Counted from the stretch's first letter, positions 34,731 through 46,866 are shown. The stretch: 64,000 bases of DNA from Allodiplogaster sudhausi (GCA_945643635.1 CALZFC010000017.1:669001-733000), one strand, 5' to 3'. Made by a program: numbers and translations. The notes: generated by a model not told the origin, from the sequence alone.

Positions 34731-35288
34731 GGTAGGTGTATGGCTCGCATCCACGTCATCGTATTCCCCTGGCCGGTACTGCTTCATAAGTCGAAGCGAG
34801 GACACCGACTCTTCGGCCATCGCGTATTTGGGCTGAAGAATCCCAACAGGGGTCTACTTTTTTGAGGAAAATCAGTGTTCACCATTTTACATTGCAATTG
34901 CGAAATCAAAGCTAAAGTACACTTCCTACCATCATTGGCGTAATTGTGAGCGAGAGCGCGATGCTCGCGACGATGTATTGGAGAAATGTCGGCTGTCTCT
35001 TGCGCACAATCGTGAAGATACACACAAGAAAATAAAGCGTTGAGAACGCGTTTTGGCCATATCGTTGGGGTTGAAAGCGTTGAGAATGACGCTTTTAGAG
35101 GCGCCTCGGCCGACTTTTTGGAAAGCGTAGACCCCCCAACGCTTTTCAGGTTTGCAAAGCGTTGATCGCAACGATTTTCAGCTTTGCAAAGCGTTGATCG
35201 CAACGCTTTTCATTGCAAAGCGTTGCGGAGTACGCTTCCCAAAATTATCTGCGATCGGCTTCTCTCTTCATTACCACTATCATTCGCA

Positions 35289-35328
<40 letters not shown>

Positions 35329-35416
35329 ACTGTCTCTCTCACTCTCTTTCACTTTCTCTTCACTGTCTCTCTCGTTCTCTCTCTCTCTCTGTCTCTCTCT
35401 TCACTGTCTCTCTTAT
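35289..35416. repeat. CT-rich microsatellite
   Basis: A CT tract interrupted by tcactgt-type units lies inside the transposon. The open frames it creates are compositional. Confidence 0.85.
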
Positions 35417-36466
35417 TTAACAGGTTGTTAACTCTTCCACTTTGTCTAACATTCGTCGTGTTAATGATTTGGAAAAGAAAAAAAAACATTTAGTCACATT
35501 AATGGAGATTGAAAGCTTTTGGGTTTTGGAAAGCGTTAGAAATACTCTGCGGCCGGAAAATTGTTTTCTGATAAGTATTGAAATCATATGACACACTAAA
35601 TATGTATTTAATTTCGTGATATTTTTTGGTCTCCAACTCTTTTAGTTTTGTTTATATTGTTAATTTGACGTAGCTGAATAAGCTACTCACTTCCTCTTTC
35701 ATCTTCGATTCGACAAGGAAGTCGCTGACCTTTGGGGCTTTCTCTGTCTGCTCATGCAAGTTCCGACCTACGCGCCAAAATCGAATACGGCAAATGTGTT
35801 AGCAAGGCGGATCAATACCCTCTTTTCGTCTGGTACAGTGAATGGAGCCTAGTTATACAGCGAAATTGTACAGTGAAGGATAGAAATCGTGGCCTTCTCA
35901 CTTATTTCTATTTTGCTAATTTTAACTTTGTTGACTATATTATATTCTATGTGCTTTGCTTTAGAATTCACTCATCGTGGAAGGGTTGAACTTTTACCTC
36001 GTACGAATTAATCCTCGCTCAGTTTTTCTGTCTACTAGTCGTTGTTTGACTAATTTCTGTAAAAAATTCCTTGTTCTTTTTGACCTATATTTATTCTATT
36101 TCAGAAAAAAATGCCGTTGTTAGATGTGTACCGGGTTTTAAATCTGTGAATAAGTCTCCCTATGCTTGTAAATGTTGCATTCTTGTTCTGTTTGAAGGAT
36201 TGTTATTTCCTGTACTCACACAAAAATAAACTGTAATATCGAGCTTGAGTCGTAAGGGCTTGAAAATTTTATTCCCTACAATCACTTTCTTCAATTTTTT
36301 TTTCAATTTATACGGTGTAACATGGAACACTAGATGTAACACACGTGGTAAAATGAGAAGTAAAAAGAGAAGAAAAGAAAAGAAATAATAATGGAAACTA
36401 AGACGAAGACATATGTTTTTTTTTTCGTTATATTCTTCGTCGCCTAACATAACCACTGTTTACTCA

Positions 36467-36523
36467 CTCTCTTCCTCTGTCTCTCTCTCTCTTTCTCTCT
36501 CTCTTCCTCTGTCTCTCTCTCTC

Positions 36524-36556
<33 letters not shown>

Positions 36557-36654
36557 GTCTCTCGGCACTGCATGCTGATCGATCGCATCCGACCCCACTT
36601 GAAATGCTGTATCCATCTGTCTTTCCTTCTCTCGCCTTCTTCTCTCTCTCGCCT

Positions 36655-36696
<42 letters not shown>

Positions 36697-36736
36697 TCTC
36701 TCTTTCTCTGTCTGTCGTTCTCTGTGCCTGTCTCTG

Positions 36737-36768
<32 letters not shown>

Positions 36769-36783
36769 TCTCTCCCTCTCCGC
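36467..36783. repeat. Long CT microsatellite array
   Basis: About 320 bp of CT repeats broken by cctctg and ctgtgcctg variants and by a unique patch at 36563-36635. The reverse-strand frames rich in R and E are artefacts. GA counterparts lie at 37010-37090 and 37470-37525. Confidence 0.9.
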
Positions 36784-37163
36784 AGTGAGCAAGACAATGA
36801 GTGCATGTATAATCGCAAAGTATTTCGCTCATTAGCACACATTCAGCAACTATTACTATGCAAATTACCGTTCTCACGCATCTCAAACAACTTACAATTA
36901 ACAGGCTGTGAATGAAGGCGAAACACAAATCTTCCACTTTGTTTTACATTTGTAGTGTTAATTATTCGAAAAAACATTTAGTATCATTAATAGACATGGA
37001 CAGAGGGAGAAGAAAAGAGATGAGAGAGAAAGAGAGGCGAGAGAACGAAAGAGAGATGAGAGAGAGAAAGAAAGATGAGAGAGAGAGAGAAGAACATCTG
37101 TGCACAAATGACCTGGGGGGGCCTATCACTAGGTTATCCAATGCCGGAAGGTTCTTGGGTGGG

Positions 37164-37225
37164 TTGGTGGCCTGGTGGTTAACGTGGGAAATTGCGCGCG
37201 GGGGGTGGTGGTTCGGGTTCGGTCA
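37164..37225 (+). mobile_element. tRNA-derived SINE-like head (A box and B box)
   Basis: The sequence tggcctggtggttaacg resembles a pol III A box, and ggttcgggttc about 40 bp later resembles a B box. It is nested in the transposon. There is no clear tail or second copy in the window, so this is a motif-level call. Confidence 0.4.
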
Positions 37226-37309
37226 GGAGCAAAATGTCTTTCTCTATCTCTCTCTCTGTCTACCTCTAGGTTCAAGCGACGACAACGACTCCCTACATCG
37301 CAACGGATA

Positions 37310-37443
37310 ACAGGTTAGCTAATTAATCGACTTTTGCGAACTTTATTTTAGTTTTATTCTATTTAACTGTTGTTTTGGTCACAGAAGGGCCGAAAACAGT
37401 TAAATATGCTGTTCGCAAAAGTGAGATAATTAGCAAAACCTGA
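37310..37443. mobile_element. Nested miniature inverted-repeat element
   Basis: It starts aggttagctaattaatcg then acttttgcgaac, and ends gttcgcaaaagtgagataat then tagcaaaacct, giving imperfect inverted ends of about 30 bp around a second inner pairing (tttaactgtt with aacagttaaa). Total about 134 bp. Confidence 0.7.
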
Positions 37444-37474
37444 TCCGGAGGATGGTGGAGGCAGAGACGATAGA

Positions 37475-37505
<31 letters not shown>

Positions 37506-38924
37506 GATAGAGAGAGAGAGAGTGATAAATGAGCGAGAATTAGGCGGTGGACGGTGCAGGTGCGATGATGAGACGAAAGCGTTAGTCTCAACGCTTTGCC
37601 CTCACCGAGGGCTTCTAACGCTTTCTTACCCAACGCTTTCAAACCAACGCTTTGAAATGACCCGATTCCTACGGTCCTAACCGTTAGGATTTTCTATGAC
37701 GATTCAAACCGTAGCCAAAAGCGTAGTTTTCAACGCTTTCTTTTCTTGTGTGTACGGAAGAGGAAGCCGAAGCAGAAGCAGCCGATCGCATACATGTAGC
37801 AGAAGATGGAAACACCCTGAAAGTTTTTTTTCTTACATATGCCTCTGTAGCTGTATGGCGACTGTTTAAAGGAAGTATCCGGCGAATAATTCTACAGTAG
37901 CACTAGAAAACCAGTTTGAATGCGCGCGCTCATAAAGTTGCCTGTCGCTCAGTCGAGAGAGCGTGTGAAATAGTAGGGCGGCCCTGACCTACCGTCGCTA
38001 ATTCTCTACCCGCCAGTTTTCACGTTGTTATTGCTCAGAATGTAATAAATGAAAATCGCTCAAACTGTCTGGATATATATTTTACGCCAAGATGAACTTA
38101 TCCCACATAGAACAAAATATAGGTTAATTATTCCCCGGATACCTCTTTTAATGTCATCAATTCACTACCAGAACATAGTAGCAGAGAAGGGACGAGGCGG
38201 CCTTGCATGGTCCGTGGTAGATCAGAACTGTACTGTACCGCGTCGATACCAGGCGTGTCAGCGTCAACAAATTCGCTACGCAGGCTGCAGACTCGACGGT
38301 GATCTGAACGATTGATGGATGATCTCCAAAAACATTGCATCCGTTCTTGAAACAGTATTTAAAGGAACAGTCCGGGGAATCTTTGTATATTAGTAAAAAG
38401 TGTGCGATTTGAGTTTCGTTCACAGTTGGGTCAAGAGAGCACGTGAAAGAGGAAGGCGGCTCAAGATGATCATATTAAATTTACATATTAAGGCACGAAA
38501 GCACGACCTGATAGTACATTTGATATCCGTACAGCCGCTGCGAGGGTGGCGTCGCCGTGTGTACGCAGTAGAACAGAAGAACGTTTAGAGACAGGGCGGG
38601 AACGTGAATAAGGAGTTCGAGACATTTTTCCGAGACGAGCAACAGCGTTGTACCATCAGTCATCCTGTCTGTGAGCATGAAAATGGCACAAGGGCCGGGT
38701 GTTGGCGCATGAGGACCGCGAATGGGTTACATTCGATCAAACATGGTTGCCGCCCATCAGTTGTTTGTGTCAACAAACAATTTTGCGATGATAATGCAAG
38801 ACTATCGAAGTTTCTATGTAATATGTATGTACGTAATGGTAGAAATGCACCCACATTGAACTTCGGGTTTAATCGAGATGTCTGCCTTGTATCAAGATGC
38901 GAATGGGGCGGGTTGCGAGCTTTA

Positions 38925-39595
38925 GCTTTCGATTTTTCACTTGGGTCTTAGCTTTCGATTTTGGAGAAAGGGGGAGTCTTACAATTAGCTTTCGATTCTT
39001 GAATGGTGAGAAGGAAACGATAAGTAAATACATATGTACATATAAAGAACTAGTAATGAGAATTTTGCAATTAGCAATCGAGAAGATTAGAGAAATAGAA
39101 AGAGAGAGCGAGAGAAAGTATAATGGGATTTAGCAAGCGAGGTAGAAAATGGTAAGTAAATGTGCGCATGTAACTTTCTAATAACGAAAAGGTTAAAATT
39201 AGCAATCGAGATGGTGAGAGAAGGAGTATGAGAATGCGAGAGAATGGGGAATATCGAATTATACAGCGCAGTCAGCATATTCTGCTGAAGTCGCAGTTCA
39301 TAGCAAATTAAATCACCTGCCAATTGTTCGAAGTGCATTTGAATAGCGTCTTAGGTAAGATAAACGTTTAGCACTTCATAGTAATTGAATTCGAGCTAAA
39401 AGGTACAAGTTGGGTTCGTTGTCAAAGCAAAATGTTCTGTGCAGAATCCACTATATAGCAATGAGACATTGCTCACATAAATAAGTAATCTTCCTTTATG
39501 CGAAAATGGAAATTGCAAATCAGATTCGAAAATCGAAAGCTAAAAGGGCTTTCGATTTTGGAGAAAAGCCCCCCCTTCTCCAAAATCGAAAGACC
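38925..39595. mobile_element. Miniature element with agctttcgattttggagaaa ends
   Basis: The motif agctttcgattttggagaaa and close variants recur at 38928-38990 on the plus strand, and inverted or repeated copies occur at 39528-39592, where a short hairpin (ctttcgattttggagaa with its complement) also forms. The interior (39000-39520) has no open frame of note. The element appears to sit just upstream of Srd-like copy 2. Confidence 0.6.
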
Positions 39596-40483
39596 TTATA
39601 CACATGTAATTTTGTAGCGTCTTCGGCCATAAATTACATATGTGCCTGTTTATTCGTTGGTTAATCTTTTTTAAGCACATTTGCGTGTTCTCACAATCAA
39701 TGATTACTGACATATTTCTACGCTTAAGGTGGCGGTAAACTGACACCCCGTAAAGTAATTAATGTGGCCTTCTTAAACTAAAACCGAGCAGAAGCATGAA
39801 CCTCTAAAAGTTTATGGACGTTTTCACAATAAAATCACACCAATCCTTGTTGCTTTATGATTCTTTATATGTTTTAAAATTTTGAAATTAGCGATTTTTC
39901 ATCCCAATATTAGGAGTGGGATATGCAAATTATTGAATATCAGCTCTTTGTAAATTTGCTCAACGCAATGATCAACTTTAAATTTGGATTTATCTTTATT
40001 TCGACGTCTAACCATAAGCTGGGATACCAAATTCTGGAATCGGCCTCGGGGGGCGTAGAGATTCAGATTGTAGCTCATTCGAGTCAGCTAGTTATACTAT
40101 TTTCGAGCTCACAACCCTAAAACGCAACATAGGAGCCATGGAGCAAAAGGTATCCTGTGGATGACTTATATGTAGACAAAGTCTTTGCCCCTAATTGTAA
40201 ATTATGCCTTAATCTATTTCACACTTCATTTTGCTCATCGACCTGCTCACCCATGTACTCTTGCCAGAAGCACTCCATCACTTTTCTGCACTCTCTTCAA
40301 TTTATACTTATTATGCCTACTCATTGCACCATCTTGACATGAGTACAACAGTTTCACTCTATTATGTATGTATGTACATCGATTTGCTCACCCAAGTCCT
40401 CTTGCAAGAAGCGCTACATCAGTTATTTGCACTCTCTCTTCATCTGTAAGGCAATTATCCAAACTCTCTTACGGTTTTAATAA
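39596..40483 (+). other. Intergenic region with one unrecognised open frame and a diverged duplication
   Basis: An open frame at 39923-40120 (MQIIEYQLFVNLLNAMINF) has no recognised domain. About 70 bp at 40231-40302 recur with divergence at 40374-40444 (cctgctcacccatgtactct against tttgctcacccaagtcctct). Nothing else is visible. Confidence 0.4.
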
Positions 40484-40627
40484 ATGATTCGAAGAAAAAT
40501 CATTCGAAGAAAAATCATTCGAAGAATATTCATTCGAAGAAAAATCATTCGAAGAAAAATCATTTGAAGAAAAATCATTTCAATATTTGAAGAAAAATCA
40601 TTTGAAGAAAAATCATTTGAAGAAAGC
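40484..40627. repeat. 15-bp tandem repeat (cattcgaagaaaaat)
   Basis: About nine units of cattcgaagaaaaat or catttgaagaaaaat stand immediately before and inside the lysine-rich frame of the kinase-family tail gene. Translated, the units give repeats such as EKNHSK or KKNHLK, so part of the array may be coding. Confidence 0.85.
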
Positions 40628-42755
40628 TCACAGAACCTTTGGGAAAATAGGGAGAAAGACAGTCAGTAAAGGTACAGAAAAGGAGAAGAAGGAAGGCGGC
40701 GAACGAAAGAAGTCGGAGAAGAAGAGCGAGAAGAAGGAGAAGAAGAAGTCGGATGTGGAGAAGAAGGAAAAGAAGAGTGCAGACAATGAGAAGAAGGAGA
40801 AGAAAGAGAGAGGAGGAGAGAAGGAGATTGCGACGAAAAAGGAAAAGAGAGGCGAGGAGGACCAAAAGGCTGCAGCCGAGAAGAAGGGAGGCAGCAAGGA
40901 GAAGACAAAGAAGGCGTCCACCAAGACGGTCACTTTTCGTGAATTACCTTTTCTATCTCTACATTACCAGTCTTCCTGGCACTCTAAAATAATATTAAAA
41001 TAAAATAAAACAGTTTGTAAACATAATTAATTGATGTCCTTTTTTATTTAGCCAGATTCTGGGAACGAGAAGTCGAGTCGTAAGGGCGAGTCTGAAAATG
41101 TCGGCGGTTCAGAGACAAAGGCTAATAAATGGTTAGCTCCGCCCACCCGTTCGGATTCTTTTTTATGCTCCGCCCACCCGTCCGGATTCTTTTTTATGCT
41201 CCACCCACCCGTCCGTATTCTTTTTTATGCTCCGCCCACCCGTCCGGATTCTTTTTTCCGGATTCTTCCGCTCCGCCCACCGTTAATACTTGGAATGAGT
41301 AAAATGGTGCAAAGAACTTATGCGTCTCAAGGCGTAATTGAACTCGTTTAAGTATACATACTTTAAAATATTTAGTGCTGGTGTCCACCGCATGGTGAAG
41401 GAGGTGCACGACGAGGAGTTCGAAAACGAGGAGAACGCTGTGCCAGCGCTCACATTTATCGAGCAGCACGAACTCAAGTGGAAGGAAGGTCAGGAAAAGC
41501 TTGGCTAATGTAAAAGACACTTTCTTGAACTTTCAAGAAAAGTTTTCCAAAAATCCTTAAATCTTTTTCAGTGGCGGTCGACGACAACGCAGAGATCGCT
41601 GTGAGTGAATGAGAGACGGAAAAAAGCCTTTTCGAACGATCTGCGGATTTTTTTAAATTTATTTTTTAGGAATATTATTATTTTATATAACATAATTCAT
41701 TCCTAATATTTTCCAGGCGAATTCGAAGGAGTTCCAGAAGGCGCACCGATTCATGGAGATCCTCAAACGCAGCAACTACCTCGAGAACGTGCTCGGCGCT
41801 GCGAAAAATCGAGTGCTGCACGACTTCTTCGTGCGTGGCATGTCCGACCCGACGAAAGAGGTCAGTTAATAGTAGAAAAAAAAATTAATTTTGAATTCGC
41901 GCTCAAATACGCAGTATCGAGGAGCAATCTTCAAAAATAAATTTAGAATTGTTCTTGAAAATAGAAAGATAATTAATTTAATTAATGAATATCCATCATG
42001 ATATTACTATGACATTTTCATAAACTTACTGTCATAAAGCGTTTTTCTTGAGGAGCTCGCGCTCCTTGTGCGCGCCATGGACAGGGTCCTGGACACGGTG
42101 ATCTACCGCGAAGCTGACCTCGATGACGTCATCGACAAGGATATCCGAAATCTCATCCTTCACCGGGATGTTGTGCGTGTCTCCCTGGAAAAATGAATTG
42201 AAAACGACTATTTCATCATAATGACGATATAGTGATGACGTCATATTGACGATTATCTTGCTTCCTCGTTTCCAGTGCAAACAGCTGATGCTGGACGTTC
42301 TGCTGGTCGACGCGTCGCTGCTGCCGCTCAGCTGGGGCGGCGCCGTCGTCATGTTGGATGCGAATTGGCTCGGAGTCCGCGGCAAGGAGCAGGCCAAGAG
42401 GTATCAAATTTTAGCTCAATTCCGCTCCCATAGCCCAGATTCCAGATTTGACCATTTTTGTTGTGTAAAACAACATCACTGAACTAAACTACTGGCAGTA
42501 ACAATTCCACAATAAGATTCAATCCCCAGGCCGTCCTTCCCTTCGACTCCAGTCGCCGCGGCGCAGAGTCCGAGCCCGTCGACTTCGGCGTCGTCTCCGG
42601 CCACGACTCCGGGTGGCTCGAATGCCTTTGCAACGGAGTCGCCGATCGCCACGACGCCCGCATCGACTCCGGGCGGCTCGAACGCTCTTGCCAAGCAAGA
42701 CTTCGTCCCGTCGCCACCCGGCCCCACCAGCATGTACCTGGGCCCGTATTACTAA
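40587..42755 (+). pseudogene. Kinase-family tail gene, copy A (no kinase domain)
   Basis: Exons are a lysine/glutamate-rich exon ending 40928, then 41052-41131, 41376-41488, 41572-41600, 41717-41860, about 42040-42170, 42275-42400 and 42540-42755. It is collinear with copy B (58615-61107) and shares the 41052 and 41376 exon types with the kinase gene at 53701. Conserved segments include LTFIEQHELKWKE, NYLENVLGAAKNRVLHDFFV, EADLDDVIDKDIRNLIL and LVDASLLPLSWGGAVV, then a proline/serine tail of TPGGSN units ending GPTSMYLGPYY. I do not recognise a named domain in these. The sixth exon has one base more than copy B between its acceptor and GAGGAG, which breaks the frame; no alternative AG nearby fixes it. 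No kinase motifs lie upstream. Confidence 0.65.
41132..41280. repeat. 32-bp intronic tandem repeat
   Basis: The unit gctccgcccacccgtccgga followed by ttcttttttat is repeated about four and a half times from the splice donor onward. The paralogous introns at 57056 and 59129 have only one or two diverged units, so the array expanded in copy A only. Confidence 0.9.
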
Positions 42756-43791
42756 GCCCACAACCGGACCCGATTAGAGCATACACCAGATTCCAGATTC
42801 CACTCCCATAGCCCAGATTCCAGCTTCTCGTCCAAAGCTCCTTTATTCTACTCCCTCTCCACCCACCAACAAGTCAACCCTGGCCCCTCAATCCCACGGA
42901 AGGTCACGTCGTCCTACCACTTTTACTACGACTCTCACAGCCTTTATGCCCTGAGGCTAATTGGGATAAATTCGCAATTAAAATGAATTGTATGGTGTTT
43001 ACTGCAAATAAGATTTGATTTAATCTCGTAATTAGAAAAGAAAAGAAAATAGTTAGAAAAGCTATCTCGTAAAAATTCTCCTCGTAAACAAGCAACAAAA
43101 TATGTAATCCTGAGGTCTTGAGAATTCCTTTTGTTTTTACAAAGAACACACTTGCCCATGCGATAACTGCTATCATGAGCTCGCATAATCGGTTTTGGCA
43201 GTAGAAAGCAACCATAAAGCCGGAAAGCAAGTTCGGTGTTGATCACGTCATTGAAAAGAAAATCTTGATCCTGACGTATTCATTCGTATCCGAAGGGTTA
43301 AAGGATGGCGATCACCGAAAAATTATGTGAGATTTCAAACTGCCGCGCCCTTTTGCATTTTCATTCGTGCGTCCTTTTTACATTCTTTCTTTATTAGTTC
43401 TTACAATAATATAGTGTCATGCGGCCTCACTTGGAAGATTACAAAAAATTTAAGACTGAGAAATATAAGCCCAATTAAGGTAGTTAAGGTAATTAAGATT
43501 CCATTCACAACTATTTTTGGATGAGATTAGAGATGGCGGTTTAGAAACACGCAATTAGTAGTGTATTCCGAATGTTTTGCAAATTCTTATTTTTCATAGA
43601 ATGTAAAAGTACACTTCCTCATATGATGACTACTTACATGAGTGCTCATGATTTGTGAGAGGAGAACCAAGATAATTAACTCTAGAATAAATTATAAAAG
43701 AAAAGCTAAGATAAGCACTATCAAGAATGATTATTAGGATAAAGAAGAAGATGATAAAAAAATTTCATTTTCAAACAGTTTTCTTTTTGCG
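42756..43791. other. 3' flank of copy A
   Basis: Bases 42850-42970 match 61180-61310 downstream of copy B (aaggtcacgtcgtcctacca, ccctgaggctaattgggata), consistent with a shared 3' UTR. On the minus strand 43160-43250 reads VINTELAFRLYGCFLLPKP, which may be an isolated exon. The rest is AT-rich without signal. Confidence 0.5.
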
Positions 43792-45147
43792 TCATCTCAC
43801 GCTAATGGTGGCTGTAGATGGATTGATACGGCTGAAGAGGCCAAACGCCTGTTGTCGCAACTGAAACAAACGCCAAACATTGTTATAAAAAAAATTTGAC
43901 TATTTACTTAGGAGAAAAATTGGTGGAACTTTGTACAAAAGACCGAGAAAAACATAATTTAAATACCCGTGGTTGGAAGGCAAACATAGTCACTGGAGTA
44001 GCACAGGCACCAAGCAAACTGAAGATCTTGATCAGTATCGAGGTGGCGATGACGTCATCGACGTACTTGACGACAAGATTGAAGAGGATGGCGGCGACCG
44101 CTAGCGCCAAGGAGACCAATGAGAACTGCGCGACCTATGCAAGTACAGCGAGATTTTCCACTGGGCCTATTTGTCGCTACAGCCGTACGGACCCCATGTC
44201 TTTGAGCAATACTGTGGCTGTACATACGTATGAATGCTGTATCTATTTTTTTACTCTTTGAATACTCTTAAAAAATATTCAAATCTTACAGACAATAGAG
44301 AGAAATAGAGAGCAGAATTTGTTGTTAGTCCTTTTTGTATTTAATAACAAACTAACTTTTTTTCAACGCCCAAACTAATTTTATGCCCACACTCTTTTCA
44401 CACTTACGAATAGGACGTCAACCGTGGACGGTCGGCTTCCGCGCGCGATCAAGCAAGCAACGATCGCGCATGATTCGGCCGTAGATCACGACGTACATGG
44501 CAACAGTGAGAACGGCGACCGCGTAGCCATTGTTGAACAGTATCCAGCCGTCTGCCGAGAGCAGTCGCTATACAAATGCTTTTTAAAGGGACCGAAAAGG
44601 TAATTAATTCTTTGTAATTCGAGCCTTTTCGCCAGGATAATGGGATAATCTTTCTTGTCCAGCATTAAGTCAATTAATAGAGAAATCGTACGAGCAATCA
44701 AAGGTGTAGCGGAGCTTGAAGGCGTTGACTCGCTTGTAGCAGCCGAGCATCGTGCTGTGCACGGTGACGAAGATGGCGGCGAGCCAGGGCGAGAGCACGA
44801 GCAGCCAGCTCACGAATGGGGGAACGCTCGGAATACATTAATTAATTAATTACGACGGAACAAAATGATTGTTATGAGAAACTTTAGCGAGTTTCATGTG
44901 AATTATGATATAATTGAAGGGGCATGCAATGTAAATTATTGAGAAAGAAATAATCATGCAAGATTAAAAAAAAAGATAAATGACAAATCTGGGTAAACTG
45001 TCGTTCTGATCGCTTAACATTGAGACAAACAGAACATCCATTTGCGCCATTTTTAAATCATGTATTTAATTTTTTATCGCAAACATTGGGAAAGATGATG
45101 ACGAGAACGCGGTCAATGCTAATGGCCAATGTAATGTAGAGGTTTGC
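43792..45147 (-). pseudogene. Srsx/Srx-like 7TM receptor lacking its 5' exons
   Basis: Exons on the minus strand are about 45075-45147 (NLYITLAISIDRVLVIIFPN, a TM3 end with a DRY-like IDR), 44705-44820 (FVSWLLVLSPWLAAIFVTVH), 44420-44565 (AVAVLTVAMYVVIYGRIMRD, TM5), 43990-44119 (VSLALAVAAILFNLVVKYVD, TM6-7) and a last exon ending at stop 43792 (RQQAFGLFSRINPSTATISV). TM1 and TM2 should lie upstream, but an LTR retrotransposon begins at about 45277, so the 5' part is displaced or lost. The IDR motif and helix order suggest Srsx or Srx class. Exon ends are approximate. Confidence 0.65.
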
Positions 45148-45160
45148 CTGAAAATATTAC

Positions 45161-45203
<43 letters not shown>

Positions 45204-45276
45204 GGTATTCTGCAATCGTGTCTTATGAACATACACTTTAGAACTTCAAAAAAATAGAGATTTATAATTTTGTCGC

Positions 45277-46866
45277 GTTAGTTGTAATCTTTCGTCCTCG
45301 ACAGAAAAGGATAGATTACAATGTTTTCTCGCTCTCACCAAACTATCCTCTCACACAAGCGCCAGACATCGTATGGCGAGACGCTCTCGCCAGCAACCTC
45401 TTGCTGTATCTCTCACGAGTCCTCCTGGACTCTTTTATCTCTCTCGCCAAACTCTCTCGCTGGTCGTACTCTCTTCCTAATCCTTCTTCATTATCCTCAC
45501 TCCTCTTCCGAACACCGCCGGAACCTGAAAGGAGGGGGACAGAGGAAACGACGACCAGCCGCAGAGATCCGAGAGTCTTGAGATGAAGTAGTTGCGATGC
45601 GATGCGGGAACACGAGAAGAACACGTATGACACAGGAACTCATTTATTCACGGGTAGGAGGGAGTTTATAAAGGAATGGAAGATGTAGTCCTTTACGGAC
45701 AATGGATTGTACTCAGGGAAGGATGATGCAGATGTAATTATTCCCAATTCCCAAAGTCACGTAGTTTACTTATATACACATTACTCCACAACACTTCCCC
45801 TAGTGGGTAGTACCCACTCACTCAACTTTATCACACAATTATACCCAATGAATTACACCACGTAGGAGTTCGGATTGACCTACCTCTCCTACAGACCTTC
45901 TTCAAGGAGGAAGTTCGGCACACAGCCTACGTCTCCCTTTGACACACAAAACTCAAACACATATATACAAATGCTGACACAAAATGTTAAATGAAAAATT
46001 TTGATTCATATATCACAATAAATCCCACGACATTCAATACACGATCCAACAATATGCAATTCATTATGCACTCTCTCCTCCTCTGGATCGTTAGTCCAGG
46101 AAGGAATTCTCAACGAATTTCACCTTCTTCGTCGAACTTGATCAGTTGTCGTCCTATCCTGGTGTAATGAGACACACATTTTTGTTAACAGATGTGTGTC
46201 TCAGGATACCTCGCGGATTCGAAATTTCAACGAACATCTCATTTGCCTTGTTCTTCGCGTTTCTGCCAGCCTTCGGCTCAACTGCCAGCGGAGTTGCCCA
46301 CTCCGCGGTCTCAACAGGACTGATGACGACTTTCGCGATCCGCTTGTCCATTGCTTCCGACACCTGCGGGCGCCTTGCGAAAGTAGCGTTCATTGTCCAG
46401 AACTTCCTTGGCTGCACGTTTGCATCTTCCTTGAACCTGAGCGATGCCTTCGTCCTCTTGCACTTGCCAAGGTCTTTGAAGACGAACTCTGCACTCTCCA
46501 TGTCGATTTTCCTGATTCGCGGAACAGTTCTCTCCTTGCTGAGTTCCTTCTTGAGCTGGTTCACGCTGTAAAACAGCTGATTCAGGTCCAGCTTCAACGT
46601 GATTCAGGTCCAGCTTTGCGTTCCGCCCACACAGGGCCTGGCCGCGACCGTCCAACACATGGATCCACCCAGTCGCCTTCTTGCCATCGTACTGGAACTC
46701 AGCCTTGAACTTGCCGATGAACGAGAGCTTTTCGCCAGTGTACGCTTTCGCGCCTTCGTTCTCCACTTCCAGCTGAGGCTTGCCCAGGCTCCAACATGAC
46801 TCCTTGGCAATGATGGTCAGATCTGCGCCTGCGTCCAACTCCATCTTCAGGGGCTTGCCGTTCACA
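45277..46866 (-). mobile_element. Internally deleted LTR retrotransposon (protease and start of RT, 3' LTR)
   Basis: On the minus strand a protease-like segment (MNGKPLKMELDAGADLTII, with DAG in place of the usual DTG) starts at 46865. It passes, with a frameshift near 46600, into LDLNQLFYSVNQLKKE and the start of a Ty3/gypsy-like reverse transcriptase (VVISPVETAEWATPLAVEPK). The frame then breaks at about 46154 next to a short hairpin. Downstream comes a polypurine tract aggggaag (45794-45801) followed by an LTR starting tgttgtggagtaatg at 45793. The LTR carries TATA-like tatataag and an aataaa signal, and ends about 45277. No gag, RT core, RNase H, integrase or 5' LTR is seen. Confidence 0.8.

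Larger units (their letters stand above)
35021..37752. mobile_element. 2.7 kb DNA transposon, TA target duplication, subterminal AAAGCGTTG arrays
   Basis: The element begins cacacaagaaaataaagcgt and ends with the reverse complement of cacacaagaaaagaaagcgt, giving inverted ends of roughly 27 bp with mismatches. TA flanks both sides (35019-35020 and 37753-37754). Removing the element and one TA restores the uninterrupted receptor exon frame FR-IFTIV seen in copy 1, which proves insertion. Both ends carry many copies of aaagcgttg or its complement: about ten between 35034 and 35545 and six or more between 37575 and 37742. The interior is CT/GA microsatellite, a SINE-like piece and a nested hairpin. 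No transposase is visible, so it is non-autonomous. The superfamily is uncertain. Confidence 0.9.
33168..38678 (-). pseudogene. Srd-like 7TM chemoreceptor, copy 2, split by two insertions
   Basis: Exons homologous to copy 1 lie in the same order: about 38505-38678 (MLTDRMTDGTTLLLVSEK), 38168-38300, 37755-37823 joined across an insertion to 34930-35020, about 34745-34860, a truncated 33780-33868, about 33590-33680, 33420-33480 and a last exon ending at stop 33168. Two interruptions are seen. A 2732-bp transposon lies inside the GCFCFGFLFR/IFTIVRKRQPTFLQ exon (35021-37752). An inverted fragment of the kinase-family gene lies between the acidic-loop exon and a truncated TM5 exon (33868-34730). 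The TM5 exon keeps only its end (GRAYILRAIRFEDSRMSR). No functional receptor can be made. Confidence 0.85.

Noticed and set aside
36444..36937. Long minus-strand open frames rich in R and E, and the plus-strand S/L frames opposite
   Set aside because: They come entirely from CT/GA microsatellite sequence in several frames at once and have no domain content.
40484..40627. A CRISPR-like array in the 15-bp repeats
   Set aside because: The units are contiguous with no spacers and the genome is eukaryotic; it is a simple tandem repeat.
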